64,000 nucleotides of DNA from Mitsuaria sp. PDC51 (GCF_900113225.1 NZ_FOZE01000001.1:1240001-1304000); one strand, 5' to 3'. Positions 7,719 to 16,842 are shown, counted from the first letter of the stretch. Notes: generated from the sequence alone by a model not told the origin. Program-made: numbers and translations.

Positions 7719-8165
7719 ATGCCCACACTGGTGAACATCACCGCAGCCACCCCGACCGGCGTGCAGATCTGGGGCTTTCACGGCCGATGCACGGTCGATC
7801 ACGTGGCCAAGGCGGTGGAAACCATCGCCGCGGGGCTGCGCGGCGAGGGACACACGATCCACATCATGTCCGGCACCCACGGCCGCTGCAAAGGCCAGGT
7901 CGGCGCCGTCGCGAAGCGCGAGGAGAAGTTCGCCGTCGAGGATCGGGCCCTGGCCAATCCGAAGACGGCGGACGGCAAGACGGTGCGGCTGGACGTGCAC
8001 GACTTCAACACCGCCGACCTGTCGGACCCCGACCTGTCGGATGTGGGCCCGGATGGGGTGGCGATGCATAAGCTGAACGCGGAGATCGCAGCCTCCAAGA
8101 CGGGCGCTGACAGCAACAACACTTTCCTGCTGGCGTATTGCTGCAGCGCGGGCACGCCCTCCTGA
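7719..8165 (+). CDS. small unrecognised protein with caspase-like His/Cys pattern
   Basis: 148 residues from ATG 7719, preceded by AAGGAG at 7707-7712. I do not recognise a named family. Two features stand out: a hydrophobic strand ending in His-Gly (IHIMSGTHGRC, His at residue 54) and a hydrophobic strand ending in Cys (FLLAYCCSAG, Cys at 141-142). A strand-HG plus strand-xC pair is the catalytic layout of clan CD cysteine peptidases (caspases, gingipains, CHAT). A second HGRC occurs at residues 21-24. No signal peptide. It is divergent from the muramidase cassette with about 280 bp between, so shared control is possible. Peptidase activity is inference. Confidence 0.72.
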   Translation: MPTLVNITAATPTGVQIWGFHGRCTVDHVAKAVETIAAGLRGEGHTIHIMSGTHGRCKGQVGAVAKREEKFAVEDRALANPKTADGKTVRLDVHDFNTADLSDPDLSDVGPDGVAMHKLNAEIAASKTGADSNNTFLLAYCCSAGTPS

Positions 8166-8473
8166 CCACCGTCGGCTCACGCTGCTCCCGGGCCGTGCGC
8201 ACGTCGGCCGCTGTTCCATCATGAGCGGCGGCCGGTCGCGTTCCGAGGCGAGAGCAATTCCAGCAAACGACCTTCGAGCGCGCCCATCGCGAGCCCCCAA
8301 GAATGTGCGCCGGCCACTGCTACCCGCCTCGCTGTCACTCGTTGACGCGTCGTTGCAGCTCAGCGGCTGGACACAAGTGCTGAAATGCCGAACTATCGCG
8401 GGCGCAGAGTTCCGAGGGGATTGGACATGGTCCTGGGATTGAACCCGCGTTCGTTTACTGAGGTGCTGCTCGC
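8166..8473. other. 308-bp intergenic region, no gene seen
   Basis: Nothing convincing lies between the caspase-like gene and the sigma-like gene: the open frame at 8221-8442 has no ribosome binding site and an Arg/Ser-rich shadow composition. No hairpin with a T-run was noticed. The base composition is slightly less GC-rich than in the core genes. Confidence 0.45.
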
Positions 8474-9127
8474 GTGCACGCCATCAGCGAGTTCCTGAGA
8501 GATCAGGCTGCAGCCCTCCGGCGCATCGCCGGTGCGACGCGCGGCGACATGAATGTCGAGGACGTCAAGCAGGAGGCTTGGCTCGTTGCGGCCGACATTG
8601 AGCAGCGCCGCGGTTACCCGGTTGACTTCAGCGATCCTGGCGATCAGGACTCCGTGCTGAAGTGGCTCTACTGCAAGCTCGTGAAGTTTGCCGAGAAGCA
8701 GATGCGCTGCGCCGTTCGCATCGACAAGGACTGGGACCAGGAAGACGCCGACGTTGCGGCAGGTGCCTTGGCGCGCTTGCTCACCTCGCCACTGGATTCC
8801 GACCCATTGGTTCGACTGCAGCAAGCCGAGGACGAGGTCGACTATTCGAAGATCGTCCGGCACAGTTACTCGGAGGCGTCGGCCTACGTGCTGCTGCTAA
8901 TGAGGTTCGACTGGGACGTCGAGGCACTCGCCTCAGACTTGCGAGTCGCCGTCCAGACCTTGCGCAAGCGCTTGAAGTCGTGCGGCATCAGGGCCAAGGT
9001 TCAACCGTCGCTCTTCGATGGTCTGGCTGTCATCGATCCCGCTTTCGAGCCACGTCGAGCCCGTCGATTCAGTATCCGCCGCTTTGTCGAGGCAGTCGTC
9101 CACCAGCGATGCTGGCGCTTCGGCTGA
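8474..9127 (+). CDS. putative sigma-70-like protein
   Basis: 217 residues from a GTG at 8474. The N-terminal part has a sigma region 2-like pattern (DMNVEDVKQEAWLVAADIEQ, about residues 25-44). Around residues 138-165 a helix-turn-helix-like stretch (VEALASDLRVAVQTLRKRLK) could be a region 4 equivalent. The C-terminal tail is basic (RRARRFSIRRFVE). It may direct polymerase to accessory genes or be a phage-like regulator. The start is uncertain. The stop lies 6 bp from the stop of the convergent Wadjet remnant. Family assignment is tentative. Confidence 0.6.
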   Translation: MHAISEFLRDQAAALRRIAGATRGDMNVEDVKQEAWLVAADIEQRRGYPVDFSDPGDQDSVLKWLYCKLVKFAEKQMRCAVRIDKDWDQEDADVAAGALARLLTSPLDSDPLVRLQQAEDEVDYSKIVRHSYSEASAYVLLLMRFDWDVEALASDLRVAVQTLRKRLKSCGIRAKVQPSLFDGLAVIDPAFEPRRARRFSIRRFVEAVVHQRCWRFG

Positions 9128-9132
9128 ACGGC

Positions 9133-9786
9133 CTATGTCAAGCCGAACGCCTCTTGGTCGACGAAGCGGCCATGCAGGCGCATCGCCGGCAGCAATTCCT
9201 GGTCGGCGTAGCCGCAACCCGTCTCGCCGGGGTCGACCTGCAGACCCTTGGATGCCTGATCCGGCAGATGCCCGCCTTGGGGCAGCAAGCGCGTCAGGGC
9301 GCGATAACCAGGGTGCCAGGCGCCCGCGCCGGGGAAGACCTCGCGCAGGCTGGCAAGGATCTGCATGCCCGCGAAGTCGAGGTCACCGAAGAAGCTGACA
9401 GGCACCTGCGCCGCACCGAAGAGCCAGGACTCGACGGCTGACAGGTCCCCTCCGGCCGATGGCATGCGCAGATACAGGCGAGAACCCGAACGCGAGCGCA
9501 GCCAGCCATGCTCCTTGAGTTTGCGCAGCAGTTCGCCTGCGTAGGCACGTTCTTCCTCAGGCCGCACCGGTTGTCCGGTGTCGGAGGCCAGTGCGCGCAG
9601 CTTGGGATCGGCGAGGGCACGCAGGATGACCTCGAGCACGATGTCGCGGGTCAGCGTTTCTGCATAGTCGGCGTTGGCCCCGTGCACCCGCTCATGCAGC
9701 GCGCGCAGCACGGCCGCACAGAGCTCGCGGTTGTCGTGCGTGAGCGGGCGGAAGAAGTGTTCTCGGGGTGGGGCGAAGAACTGCAT
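9133..9786 (-). pseudogene. Wadjet remnant: JetA N-terminus joined in frame to JetD C-terminus
   Basis: The 217-residue frame is a chimera of two genes of the Wadjet (JetABCD) plasmid-defence system. Residues 1-105 resemble the beginning of JetA (FFRPLTHDNRELCAAVLRAL, then ADYAETLTRD and the winged-helix stretch LLRKLKEHGWL). Residues 125-217 resemble the DUF2220 end of JetD, a topoisomerase VI-like Toprim domain (FFGDLDFAGMQILASL with the DxD metal motif at 135-137, GCGYADQELLPAM, GRFVDQEAF). The rest of jetA, all of jetB and jetC, and most of jetD including the Toprim Glu are absent, as expected from one large internal deletion. A GTG at 9825 overlapping the yicC stop is an alternative start. 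Loss of anti-plasmid activity is inferred. Confidence 0.78.
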
Positions 9787-9821
9787 GGGCTGCGCGATCA
9801 GTTGCTTCTGGCCGCCAGAGG

Positions 9822-10739
9822 TCACTCGATGTTCTGCACCTGCTCCCGCAGCTGCTCGATCGCCACCTTCATTTCCACCGAGATGTTGGTCAGCTCGATG
9901 GCCACCGCTTTCGATCCCAGCGTGTTGGCCTCGCGATGCAGTTCCTGCATCAGGAAGTCCAGCCGCTTGCCGATTTCGCCACCCTTCTTCAGCAGGCGCT
10001 CGACTTCGTCCAGGTGAGCGCGCAGCCGCGTCAGCTCCTCGGCGACGTCGATGCGCAGCGCATACGCGGCCGCCTCGTTGATCGCGCGCTCCTGCAGCGT
10101 CTGCTCGGAAATCGTCTGCGCCGCGCCGGTGGCGCTCAGCGCCTCCTGCCAGCGCTCGAGGAAGCGCTCGCGCTGACGCTGCACCGCCGCGGGGATCAGC
10201 GGCTCGGCCTGTGTGGCGAGGTCCCGCAAAGTGGCGACGCGCTGCTTCAGCATCGTCACGAGCTTGGCGCCTTCGCGCTCGCGCGCTTCCAGGAATCCCT
10301 TGATGCACTGGCGCGCCGCGTCGAGCACCGTCTCGTCGTTCGCGGAGGCGCCGGTCGTGCCGGTCTTGCACCAGTTCAATGCCTCCTGGACGCTCAGCCC
10401 CTGTGCCTTCGGCAGCCAGGTCTGCACCTGCGATTCGAGTCGCGCGAGCCGGTTCAACTGCTCCGGCTGCGGGTTCGGCCAGGAACTGTCGGCATCGCGC
10501 TGCGTGTTGATGCGCAGCTCGATCTTGCCGCGCTTGACGCTGCCCGAGACCAGTTCGCGCAGCGCGGGCTCGAGCGAGCGCAGCTCGTCGGGCATGCGGA
10601 AGCTGAGGTCCAGGAAGCGGCCGTTCACCGAGCGCGCCTCCACCGTGACCGCCGGCGTGGCGGCAGGGCTAGGGGTTTCGCCGGAGTTCGCGGGTTGTGC
10701 CGTGGCGCTGGCATAACCGGTCATGCTGTAAACTGGCAT
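9822..10739 (-). CDS. yicC: YicC/YloC-family endoribonuclease
   Basis: 305 residues. The family N-terminus is clear (YSMTGYASA, then TVEARSVNGRFLDLSFRMPD, about residues 5-50), and the C-terminal domain carries LTRLRAHLDEVERLLKKGGE, KRLDFLMQELHREANTLGSK and the ending ELTNISVEMKVAIEQLREQV. YicC proteins are RNA-cleaving enzymes linked to small-RNA turnover and stationary-phase survival. The product is slightly longer than usual (about 287) because of a Pro/Ala insert near residues 16-30. ATG 10739 is used; ATG 10724 is an alternative. It is divergent from the kinase gene with only 32 bp between. Confidence 0.95.
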   Translation of the reverse strand: MPVYSMTGYASATAQPANSGETPSPAATPAVTVEARSVNGRFLDLSFRMPDELRSLEPALRELVSGSVKRGKIELRINTQRDADSSWPNPQPEQLNRLARLESQVQTWLPKAQGLSVQEALNWCKTGTTGASANDETVLDAARQCIKGFLEAREREGAKLVTMLKQRVATLRDLATQAEPLIPAAVQRQRERFLERWQEALSATGAAQTISEQTLQERAINEAAAYALRIDVAEELTRLRAHLDEVERLLKKGGEIGKRLDFLMQELHREANTLGSKAVAIELTNISVEMKVAIEQLREQVQNIE

Positions 10740-10771
10740 CAGCTATCGGTAGAACAATCGAAACCGCGATT

Positions 10772-11740
10772 ATGTCAAAGCCGAAACCGGCGCCCTTGCC
10801 CGCAGGCACGGTGGTGGGGGGCTATCAGATCATCAAAAAGCTGGCTGCGGGTGGATTCGGCGTCGTGTATTTGGCCGAAGACCCCGACCATCATTTGGTG
10901 GCGCTGAAGGAATACCTCCCCTCGTCCCTTGCAGAACGATCCCCCGGCGAACTCACGCCTCGAGTGAAGCCTGAAAAGCAGCCCCTGTACCGCCTGGGGC
11001 TGCGGAGCTTTTTCGAGGAAGGCCGTTCCCTCGCGCAAATCTCGCATCCGAGCGTCGTCTCGGTGCTGAATTTCCTGCGCGAGAACGAGACCGTCTATAT
11101 GGTCATGAATTACCTGCAGGGCGATACCTTGCAGGATTTCATCGTGACCGCGCGCGATTTGAAGCGCGACAAGGTGTTCCGCGAATCGACCATCCGGTCG
11201 CTCTTCGACGAAATCCTCAAAGGCCTGCGCATCGTGCACCAGCACAAGATGCTGCACCTGGACATCAAGCCGGCCAATATTTTCATCACCAACGACAACA
11301 AGGCGGTGCTGCTCGATTTCGGCGCGGCGCGCGAGGTGCTGTCCAAGGAAGGCAACTTCATCCGCCCGATGTACACGCCGGGCTTCGCCGCGCCGGAGAT
11401 GTACCGCCGCGACGGCTCGCTGGGCCCGTGGACCGACATCTACGCGATCGGCGCCTGCATCTATGCGTGCATGCAGGGCTACCCGCCCAACGACGCGCCG
11501 CAGCGCCTGGAGAAGGACCGCCTGGGCCTGTCGCTCTCGCGCCTGCGCAACGTGTATTCCGACAACCTGCTCGAAGTGACCGAGTGGTGCATGTCGCTGG
11601 ACCCGCTGACCCGTCCGCAGAGCGTCTTCGCGCTGCAGAAGGAACTGTCGCGCGAGACCGAGCGCCGCTACACCAAGCTCAGCTTCAGCGAGCGCCTCAA
11701 GCTGCAGCTGGAGAACCTGAAGACCGGGGCGAAGGCGTGA
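10772..11740 (+). CDS. Hanks-type serine/threonine protein kinase
   Basis: 322 residues with a complete kinase core: glycine loop [13 protein letters not shown] (about 26-38), ATP-anchoring Lys in VALKEYLP, catalytic loop [12 protein letters not shown] (His-Leu-Asp instead of HRD), metal motif LLDFGAAR and PGFAAPEM for the APE segment. There is no transmembrane helix or external sensor domain, so it is a cytoplasmic kinase. Its stop overlaps the start of a PP2C phosphatase gene, forming a kinase-phosphatase pair that should set the phosphorylation state of shared targets. The partner genes rph, rdgB and hemW follow in the same direction. Confidence 0.93.
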   Translation: MSKPKPAPLPAGTVVGGYQIIKKLAAGGFGVVYLAEDPDHHLVALKEYLPSSLAERSPGELTPRVKPEKQPLYRLGLRSFFEEGRSLAQISHPSVVSVLNFLRENETVYMVMNYLQGDTLQDFIVTARDLKRDKVFRESTIRSLFDEILKGLRIVHQHKMLHLDIKPANIFITNDNKAVLLDFGAAREVLSKEGNFIRPMYTPGFAAPEMYRRDGSLGPWTDIYAIGACIYACMQGYPPNDAPQRLEKDRLGLSLSRLRNVYSDNLLEVTEWCMSLDPLTRPQSVFALQKELSRETERRYTKLSFSERLKLQLENLKTGAKA

Positions 11741-12636
11741 AGTTCTCCGTCTACCAGGTGAGCCGCCGTGGCGGCCGGGAGAAGAACGAGGACCGGATGG
11801 GGTATTGCTATACCCGCGAGGCCGGCCTCTTCGCACTGGCCGACGGCATGGGCGGTCACCCGGACGGCGAGGTCGCCGCCCACCTCGCGTTGCAGAACGT
11901 GGCCGCGCTGTTCCAGCGCGACGCGCAGCCGGTGATCAAGCAGCCCTCGCAGTTCCTCGAGACCGCCGTGCTGCTTGCCCACCAGCAGTTGCTGGCCTAC
12001 GCCCAGCAGCGCGGCATGAACGACACGCCGCGCACGACCATCGTCGTCGGGCTGATGCAGCAGGGCCAGATCTGGTGGGCCCACTGCGGCGACTCGCGCA
12101 TGTACCTGCTGCGCGATGCCGAGCTGATCGCCCGCACCCGGGACCATTCCTACAGCGAGCTGCAGGAGGCGCTGGGCCGCCACGCGGCCGGCGCCGAGCG
12201 CTTCAACCGCCACGTGCTGTTCACCTGCCTGGGCAGCCCCGGCAAGCCGATGATCGACGTCAACGGCCCGGTGCTGCTGCAGAACGGCGACCGCATGCTG
12301 CTGTGCTCGGACGGGCTGTGGAGCTCGGTGAGCGACGTGGACATCCTGCGCCACCTGTCGGACAGCCGCTCGGTCGGCGACGCGGTGCCGGAGCTGGTCG
12401 AGCAGGCGCTGCGCCAGGCCGGCGCGCGCAGCGACAACGTCACCGCCCTGGCGGTGGAATGGGAAGGCGAGGGCGATGCCCCGGACTCCATCTCCACCCA
12501 GGACCTCGACGACCAGGGCTTCGCCTCCACGATCCAGGGCGCGACCCAGGACGTGCAGCTCGACGAAGCCGAGATCGATTCCGCCGTGCGCGAGATCCAG
12601 GACGCGATCCGCAAGGCCGGCAAGAAGCCCCACTGA
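11737..12636 (+). CDS. PP2C-family protein serine/threonine phosphatase
   Basis: The 299-residue phosphatase starts at a GTG (11737) that overlaps the kinase stop in the form GTGA, so translation is coupled. PP2C metal-binding motifs are present in order: KNEDRMG (about 16-22), [12 protein letters not shown] (about 36-47), [11 protein letters not shown] (about 110), [11 protein letters not shown] (about 190) and [11 protein letters not shown] (about 230). The final 60 residues are acidic and lie outside the fold. It should remove phosphate from Ser/Thr residues placed there by the neighbouring kinase. Confidence 0.94.
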   Translation: MKFSVYQVSRRGGREKNEDRMGYCYTREAGLFALADGMGGHPDGEVAAHLALQNVAALFQRDAQPVIKQPSQFLETAVLLAHQQLLAYAQQRGMNDTPRTTIVVGLMQQGQIWWAHCGDSRMYLLRDAELIARTRDHSYSELQEALGRHAAGAERFNRHVLFTCLGSPGKPMIDVNGPVLLQNGDRMLLCSDGLWSSVSDVDILRHLSDSRSVGDAVPELVEQALRQAGARSDNVTALAVEWEGEGDAPDSISTQDLDDQGFASTIQGATQDVQLDEAEIDSAVREIQDAIRKAGKKPH

Positions 12637-12647
12637 AGGAATTCCCC

Positions 12648-13382
12648 ATGAGCAGCACTGCCAGCCGCCCGAATGGGCGCGCGGCCGACGCCCTGCGTCC
12701 GGTCCGCATCACCCGCCACTACACCCGCCACGCCGAGGGCGCCGTGCTGATCGAGTTCGGCGACACCAAGGTGCTGTGCACCGCCTCGGTCGAGGAGAAG
12801 GTGCCGCCGCACAAGCGGGGCAGCGGCGAGGGCTGGGTCACCGCCGAGTACGGCATGCTGCCGCGCGCCACGCACACCCGCAGCGACCGCGAAGCCGCCC
12901 GTGGCAAGCAGTCCGGTCGCACGCAGGAGATCCAGCGCCTGATCGGCCGCGCGCTGCGCGCGGTGTTCGACCTGTCCAAGCTGGGTGAGCGCACGATCCA
13001 GATCGACTGCGACGTGATCCAGGCCGACGGCGGCACCCGCACCGCGGCCATCACCGGCGCCTACGTGGCCGCGCATGACGCGGTGACCTGGCTGCTGGGA
13101 CAGGGCAAGATCGCCGCCTCGCCGCTCAAGGACGCGGTGGCCGCCATCTCCGTGGGCATCCACGAGGGCCGGGCGCTGCTGGACCTCGAGTACGTCGAGG
13201 ACTCCGCCTGCGACACCGACATGAATGTGGTCATGACCGGCGCGGGACACTTCGTCGAGCTGCAGGGCACCGCCGAGGGCGTGGCCTTCACCCGCGCCGA
13301 GGTCGACGTGCTGCTGAACCTGGCCGAGAAGGGCATCCGCGAGCTGCTCGTCGCGCAGCGCGAGGCGCTCGGCCTGAAGTAA
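12648..13382 (+). CDS. rph: ribonuclease PH
   Basis: 244 residues, the normal length. Diagnostic segments: [20 protein letters not shown] at the start, [20 protein letters not shown] (about 65-84), [39 protein letters not shown] (about 123-142) and [20 protein letters not shown]. RNase PH is a phosphate-dependent 3' exonuclease that trims tRNA precursors and works as a hexamer. ATG 12648 lies 11 bp after the phosphatase stop with GAAGGA upstream, so it belongs to the same transcription unit. The next gene, rdgB, follows after 25 bp. Confidence 0.97.
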   Translation: MSSTASRPNGRAADALRPVRITRHYTRHAEGAVLIEFGDTKVLCTASVEEKVPPHKRGSGEGWVTAEYGMLPRATHTRSDREAARGKQSGRTQEIQRLIGRALRAVFDLSKLGERTIQIDCDVIQADGGTRTAAITGAYVAAHDAVTWLLGQGKIAASPLKDAVAAISVGIHEGRALLDLEYVEDSACDTDMNVVMTGAGHFVELQGTAEGVAFTRAEVDVLLNLAEKGIRELLVAQREALGLK

Positions 13383-13407
13383 ACCCCGTTCCCGATTGGA
13401 GCAAGCG

Positions 13408-14013
13408 ATGAAGTTGGTCCTGGCCTCCAACAATGCGAAGAAGCTGAAGGAACTGCAGGCGCTGTTCGAGCCGCTGGGCATCGAGCTCGTCACGCAGGGC
13501 AGCCTCGGCATCCCGGAGGCGGAAGAGCCCTTCCACACCTTCGTCGAGAACGCGCTGACCAAGGCGCGCCACGCCGCCAAGGCCAGCGGCCTGCCGGCGC
13601 TGGCCGACGACTCGGGCCTGGCGGTCGAGGCGCTGGGCGGCATGCCCGGCGTGCTGTCGGCGCGTTACGCGACGCTGTTCGGTCGCGAGAAGAGTGATGC
13701 CGAGAACAACCGCGTGCTGCTCGAGAAGCTCGATGGCGTCGAGGATCGGCGCGCGCGCTTCGTCTGCGCGCTGGTGGCGGTGCGCTCGGCCGACGACCCC
13801 GAGCCGCTGATCGCGCTGGGCCGCTGGCAGGGCGAGATCCTGCGCGCCGAGGAAGGCGAGGGCGGCTTCGGCTACGACCCGCTGCTGTTCATTCCCGAGC
13901 TCGGCCAGAGCGTCGCGGCGCTGGGCGCCGAGGCCAAGAACCGGCTGAGCCATCGCGCGCTCGCGTCGCAGGACCTGCTGCGCCAGATGCGCGAGAGCTG
14001 GCACCTGGGCTGA
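13408..14013 (+). CDS. rdgB: XTP/dITP diphosphatase (RdgB/HAM1)
   Basis: 201 residues. The family start KLVLASNNAKKLKEL is followed by the active-site stretch LADDSGLAVEALGGMPGV (about 69-86), with SARYA and the later GGFGYDPLLFIPELGQ and ALASQDLL. The enzyme hydrolyses non-canonical purine nucleotides (XTP, dITP, ITP) to monophosphates and so protects DNA. I start at ATG 13408, which gives the canonical N-terminus; an ATG four codons earlier is less likely. It follows rph by 25 bp and precedes hemW by 4 bp. Confidence 0.97.
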   Translation: MKLVLASNNAKKLKELQALFEPLGIELVTQGSLGIPEAEEPFHTFVENALTKARHAAKASGLPALADDSGLAVEALGGMPGVLSARYATLFGREKSDAENNRVLLEKLDGVEDRRARFVCALVAVRSADDPEPLIALGRWQGEILRAEEGEGGFGYDPLLFIPELGQSVAALGAEAKNRLSHRALASQDLLRQMRESWHLG

Positions 14014-14017
14014 TCCC

Positions 14018-15220
14018 GTGGCCGACATCATCCGCATGATGCGGCCCGGCACGCTGACGCTGTCGGCGCTGCCGCCGCTGTCGCTGTACGTGCACCTGCC
14101 GTGGTGCATCCGCAAGTGCCCGTACTGCGACTTCAACTCGCACGAGTACCGCGACGGGCGCGAGCTTGATGTCGACACCGCGCGCGCCTACCTGGCCGCG
14201 CTGCGGGCCGACCTGGAAGCCGCGCTGCCGCTGGTCTGGGGCCGGCCGGTGGTGTCGGTCTTCATCGGCGGCGGCACGCCCAGCCTCTTCGCGCCGGAGC
14301 AGATCGCCGAGCTGATCTCCGACCTGCGCGCCCGGCTGCCGCTGGAGCCGGGCTGCGAGATCACGATGGAGGCCAATCCCGGCACCTTCGAGACGGACCG
14401 CTTCGCCGGGTTCGCGCAGGCGGGCGTGACGCGGCTGTCCATCGGCGTGCAGAGCTTCGACGACCGCAAGCTGCAGGCGCTGGGCCGCATCCACAGCGGC
14501 ACGCAGGCGCGCGCCGCGATCGCCGAGGCCGCGCGGTCCTTCGGGACCTTCAACATCGACCTGATGTACGCGCTGCCGGAGCAGACGCTGGCCGAGCTCG
14601 ACGAGGACCTGGGCACCGCGTTGGCCTTCGATCCGCCGCACCTGTCCGTCTACCACCTGACGATCGAGCCGAACACGCGTTTCGCGAATGCGCCGCCCGA
14701 GCACCTGCCCGATCCGGACGTGGCCAGCGACATGCTGGACCTCATCACCGCGCGCACCGGCGCCCAGGGCATGCAGCGCTACGAGGTCTCGGCCTACGCG
14801 CGGGACGGTCACCGCTGCACGCACAACACCAACTACTGGCAGTTCGGCGACTACCTCGGCATCGGTGCCGGCGCCCATACCAAGCTGAGCTTCGCGCACC
14901 GCCTCCTGCGCCAGGTGCGCTGGCGCGATCCGGCAACCTTCATGCAGAAGGCGGCCGAAGGCCAGGCCGTGTCCAACGAGCACGAGGTCGCGCGCTCGGA
15001 ACTGCCCTTCGAATTCATGCTCAATGCGCTGCGCCTGCGCGAGGGCGTGACGATGCAGAGCTTCCTCGAGCGCACCGGCCTGCCGCCGTCCGCGATCGCC
15101 CAGGCGATGGCACAGGGTCGCGCGAAAGGCCTGCTGGATCCCGATCCGGCGGTGATCCGCGCCACCCCGCGCGGCTTCGACTTCCTCAGCGATCTGCAGG
15201 CGCTGTTCCTGGCATCGTGA
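14018..15220 (+). CDS. hemW: radical SAM haem chaperone HemW
   Basis: 400 residues starting at a GTG. The radical SAM cluster motif is in YVHLPWCIRKCPYCDFNSHE (about residues 28-47), with a four-cysteine variant typical of HemW rather than HemN. Other motifs: VFIGGGTPSLF, EANPGTF, GVTRLSIGVQSFDDRKLQAL, YALPEQTL, NTNYWQFGDYLGIGAGAHTK. HemW binds haem and delivers it to membrane proteins; it was formerly annotated as a coproporphyrinogen oxidase. It lies 4 bp after rdgB. Its last 35 bp overlap, tail to tail, the convergent LysR gene. Confidence 0.95.
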   Translation: MADIIRMMRPGTLTLSALPPLSLYVHLPWCIRKCPYCDFNSHEYRDGRELDVDTARAYLAALRADLEAALPLVWGRPVVSVFIGGGTPSLFAPEQIAELISDLRARLPLEPGCEITMEANPGTFETDRFAGFAQAGVTRLSIGVQSFDDRKLQALGRIHSGTQARAAIAEAARSFGTFNIDLMYALPEQTLAELDEDLGTALAFDPPHLSVYHLTIEPNTRFANAPPEHLPDPDVASDMLDLITARTGAQGMQRYEVSAYARDGHRCTHNTNYWQFGDYLGIGAGAHTKLSFAHRLLRQVRWRDPATFMQKAAEGQAVSNEHEVARSELPFEFMLNALRLREGVTMQSFLERTGLPPSAIAQAMAQGRAKGLLDPDPAVIRATPRGFDFLSDLQALFLAS

Positions 15221-16184
15221 TCGCGTCGCCGCGCGGCGGCGCGGCCGCGGTCATCCGGCCGGTCGACAGGCAGGTCGTGGCGCCGTCGAGCGCCGCGCGC
15301 GACTGCGCCGTCTCCTCGTGCAGCCACGCGACGAAGGCCCGTACCGCGGGCTCCTCGCGCGACTTCGGCGTGTAGACGATGTGGTAGCGCTGCGGCTCCT
15401 TGAGCATCGCCTGCCGCGGCGCGACGCGCACCAGCCGGCCGTCGAGCAGCGCGTCCGCCGCCAGCAGCTCGCGCGTCAGGCCCACGCCCATGCCCTGTTC
15501 GGCGGCCTGCAGCAGGATGCCGAAGTCATTGAAGATCGCCACCGGCAGCACCTGGCGCCGCAGCCCGGCCTGCGCGAACCAGTCCTCCCACTGCGACGCG
15601 TCGCCCAGCAGCGGCGCCTGCGCGAGCGCCTCCAGCGGCTGCCCGATCAGCTGATGGGCCAGCGCCGGTGACGCGACCGGCAGCATCGACAAGTCGAACA
15701 GCGGCTCGCTGTCGAGTCCCGGCCACGGGCCGAGGCCCTGTCGCAACGCGAGGTCGAATTTCTCCCGCTCCAGGTCGACGAGCCGCGCGGTCGCTTCGAT
15801 CTCGATCGTGACTTCCGGGTGGCGCGCGTGCCAGCGGCCCAGCCGCGGCAACAACCAGCGCTGCGCGAAGGAGGGCAGCACCGTCACGCGCAGGCTGCGC
15901 TGCTCGATGCCATGCGCCGCGGTGGCCGCGCGCAGGCCCTGGTCCAGCTCCTGGTAGGCGCGCTCGACGCCGCGCAGCAGCGCCGCGCCGGCGGCGTTCA
16001 GCACCACGCGCCGGCCCTGCCGGTCGAAGACATCGAAGCCCAGCTGCGTCTCCAGCGCGCGGATCTGCTGGCTCACCGCGCTGTGCGTCAGGTTGAGCTC
16101 CTCTGAGGCCGCGCGCAGGTTCTGGTGCAGCGCGGCCGCCCGGAAGGCGGCGAGGTACTGGAGCGGCAGGCGAGGGAGTCGCAT
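15186..16184 (-). CDS. LysR-family transcriptional regulator (GcvA-like)
   Basis: 332 residues. The N-terminal winged helix is GcvA-like: LPLQYLAAFRAAALHQNLRA and ELNLTHSAVSQQIRALETQL (about 28-47). The C-terminal effector domain begins after RSLRVTVLPSFAQRWLLPRL and contains VAIFNDFGILLQAAEQGMGV (about 220), the usual co-inducer cleft. The tail after about residue 300 is extended and Ala/Pro-rich, which is the part overlapping hemW on the other strand. It is divergent from the small membrane-protein gene at 16348; the target is unknown. Confidence 0.92.
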   Translation of the reverse strand: MRLPRLPLQYLAAFRAAALHQNLRAASEELNLTHSAVSQQIRALETQLGFDVFDRQGRRVVLNAAGAALLRGVERAYQELDQGLRAATAAHGIEQRSLRVTVLPSFAQRWLLPRLGRWHARHPEVTIEIEATARLVDLEREKFDLALRQGLGPWPGLDSEPLFDLSMLPVASPALAHQLIGQPLEALAQAPLLGDASQWEDWFAQAGLRRQVLPVAIFNDFGILLQAAEQGMGVGLTRELLAADALLDGRLVRVAPRQAMLKEPQRYHIVYTPKSREEPAVRAFVAWLHEETAQSRAALDGATTCLSTGRMTAAAPPRGDAITMPGTAPADR

Positions 16185-16347
16185 CGGAAGGGTCCTTGGT
16201 CAGGCGGCGGGCGGGGCGACTGTAGCGACTTCCTGGAAAGTTTGGCTGCACAAGGAGGCAAGGATATAGCGTTTGGAGCGTGCTGGTTGGGCACCTAGGA
16301 TTACCAGCATTCACACCCGACCAACCCCGATGAACGAAGGAACGACC

Positions 16348-16842
16348 ATGAACGAGCCCGACATCAGCCCCCGTTTCCCGACTGCCTTTGCCGCTCGCTC
16401 GCCGGCCTGTTCACCCACTGCCGCGCCGGTCCGCGCCGCGCATCAGGCCGTCGCCCGAGCCGCCTCGTCCTGCGCGGCCGCCCTGGCCGCCAGCGGCCGA
16501 CCGGCCCGACTCACGCCGGAACTGCCGTGCTACGCCTATTCCCCCTGGACGCGCTTCCCGGTGATCGGTCCGGCGCTGACGGTGCTGATCGCGATCGTCT
16601 CGGCGCTGGCGCTGGTCTCGAACGCCAACGCCTTCAATGACGTCAATGCTGAACTGCAGATCACCGCGCGCGAGCAGCGGCTGGCCAAGCAGGAGGCGCA
16701 GCAGCAGGCCCGCGCGCAGGCCGAGCGCCGGGCCTTGCTGGTCGCGGCGGGCAATGACCGCGCGACGGCGGTGACGGGGACCGCCCGGGCGCTGCCCGTC
16801 GCGGACCGGACGGACGACGCGAAGCCCGGACGCGGCCGGTGA
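16348..16842 (+). CDS. small single-pass membrane protein of unknown function
   Basis: 164 residues from ATG 16348, chosen because AAGGA stands about 8 nt before it; ATG 16330 is an alternative. An Ala/Pro-rich N-terminal half is followed by FPVIGPALTVLIAIVSALAL (about residues 70-89), a clear membrane helix. After it comes a predicted helical Gln/Glu/Arg-rich stretch (EQRLAKQEAQQQARAQAERR), probably a coiled coil. I recognise no family. It is divergent from the LysR gene, which might control it. Confidence 0.6.
   Translation: MNEPDISPRFPTAFAARSPACSPTAAPVRAAHQAVARAASSCAAALAASGRPARLTPELPCYAYSPWTRFPVIGPALTVLIAIVSALALVSNANAFNDVNAELQITAREQRLAKQEAQQQARAQAERRALLVAAGNDRATAVTGTARALPVADRTDDAKPGRGR

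Noticed and set aside
3391-8165. Prophage, because of the GH108 muramidase
   Set aside because: No integrase, capsid, portal, tail, terminase or holin gene is visible, and composition is like the core genome.
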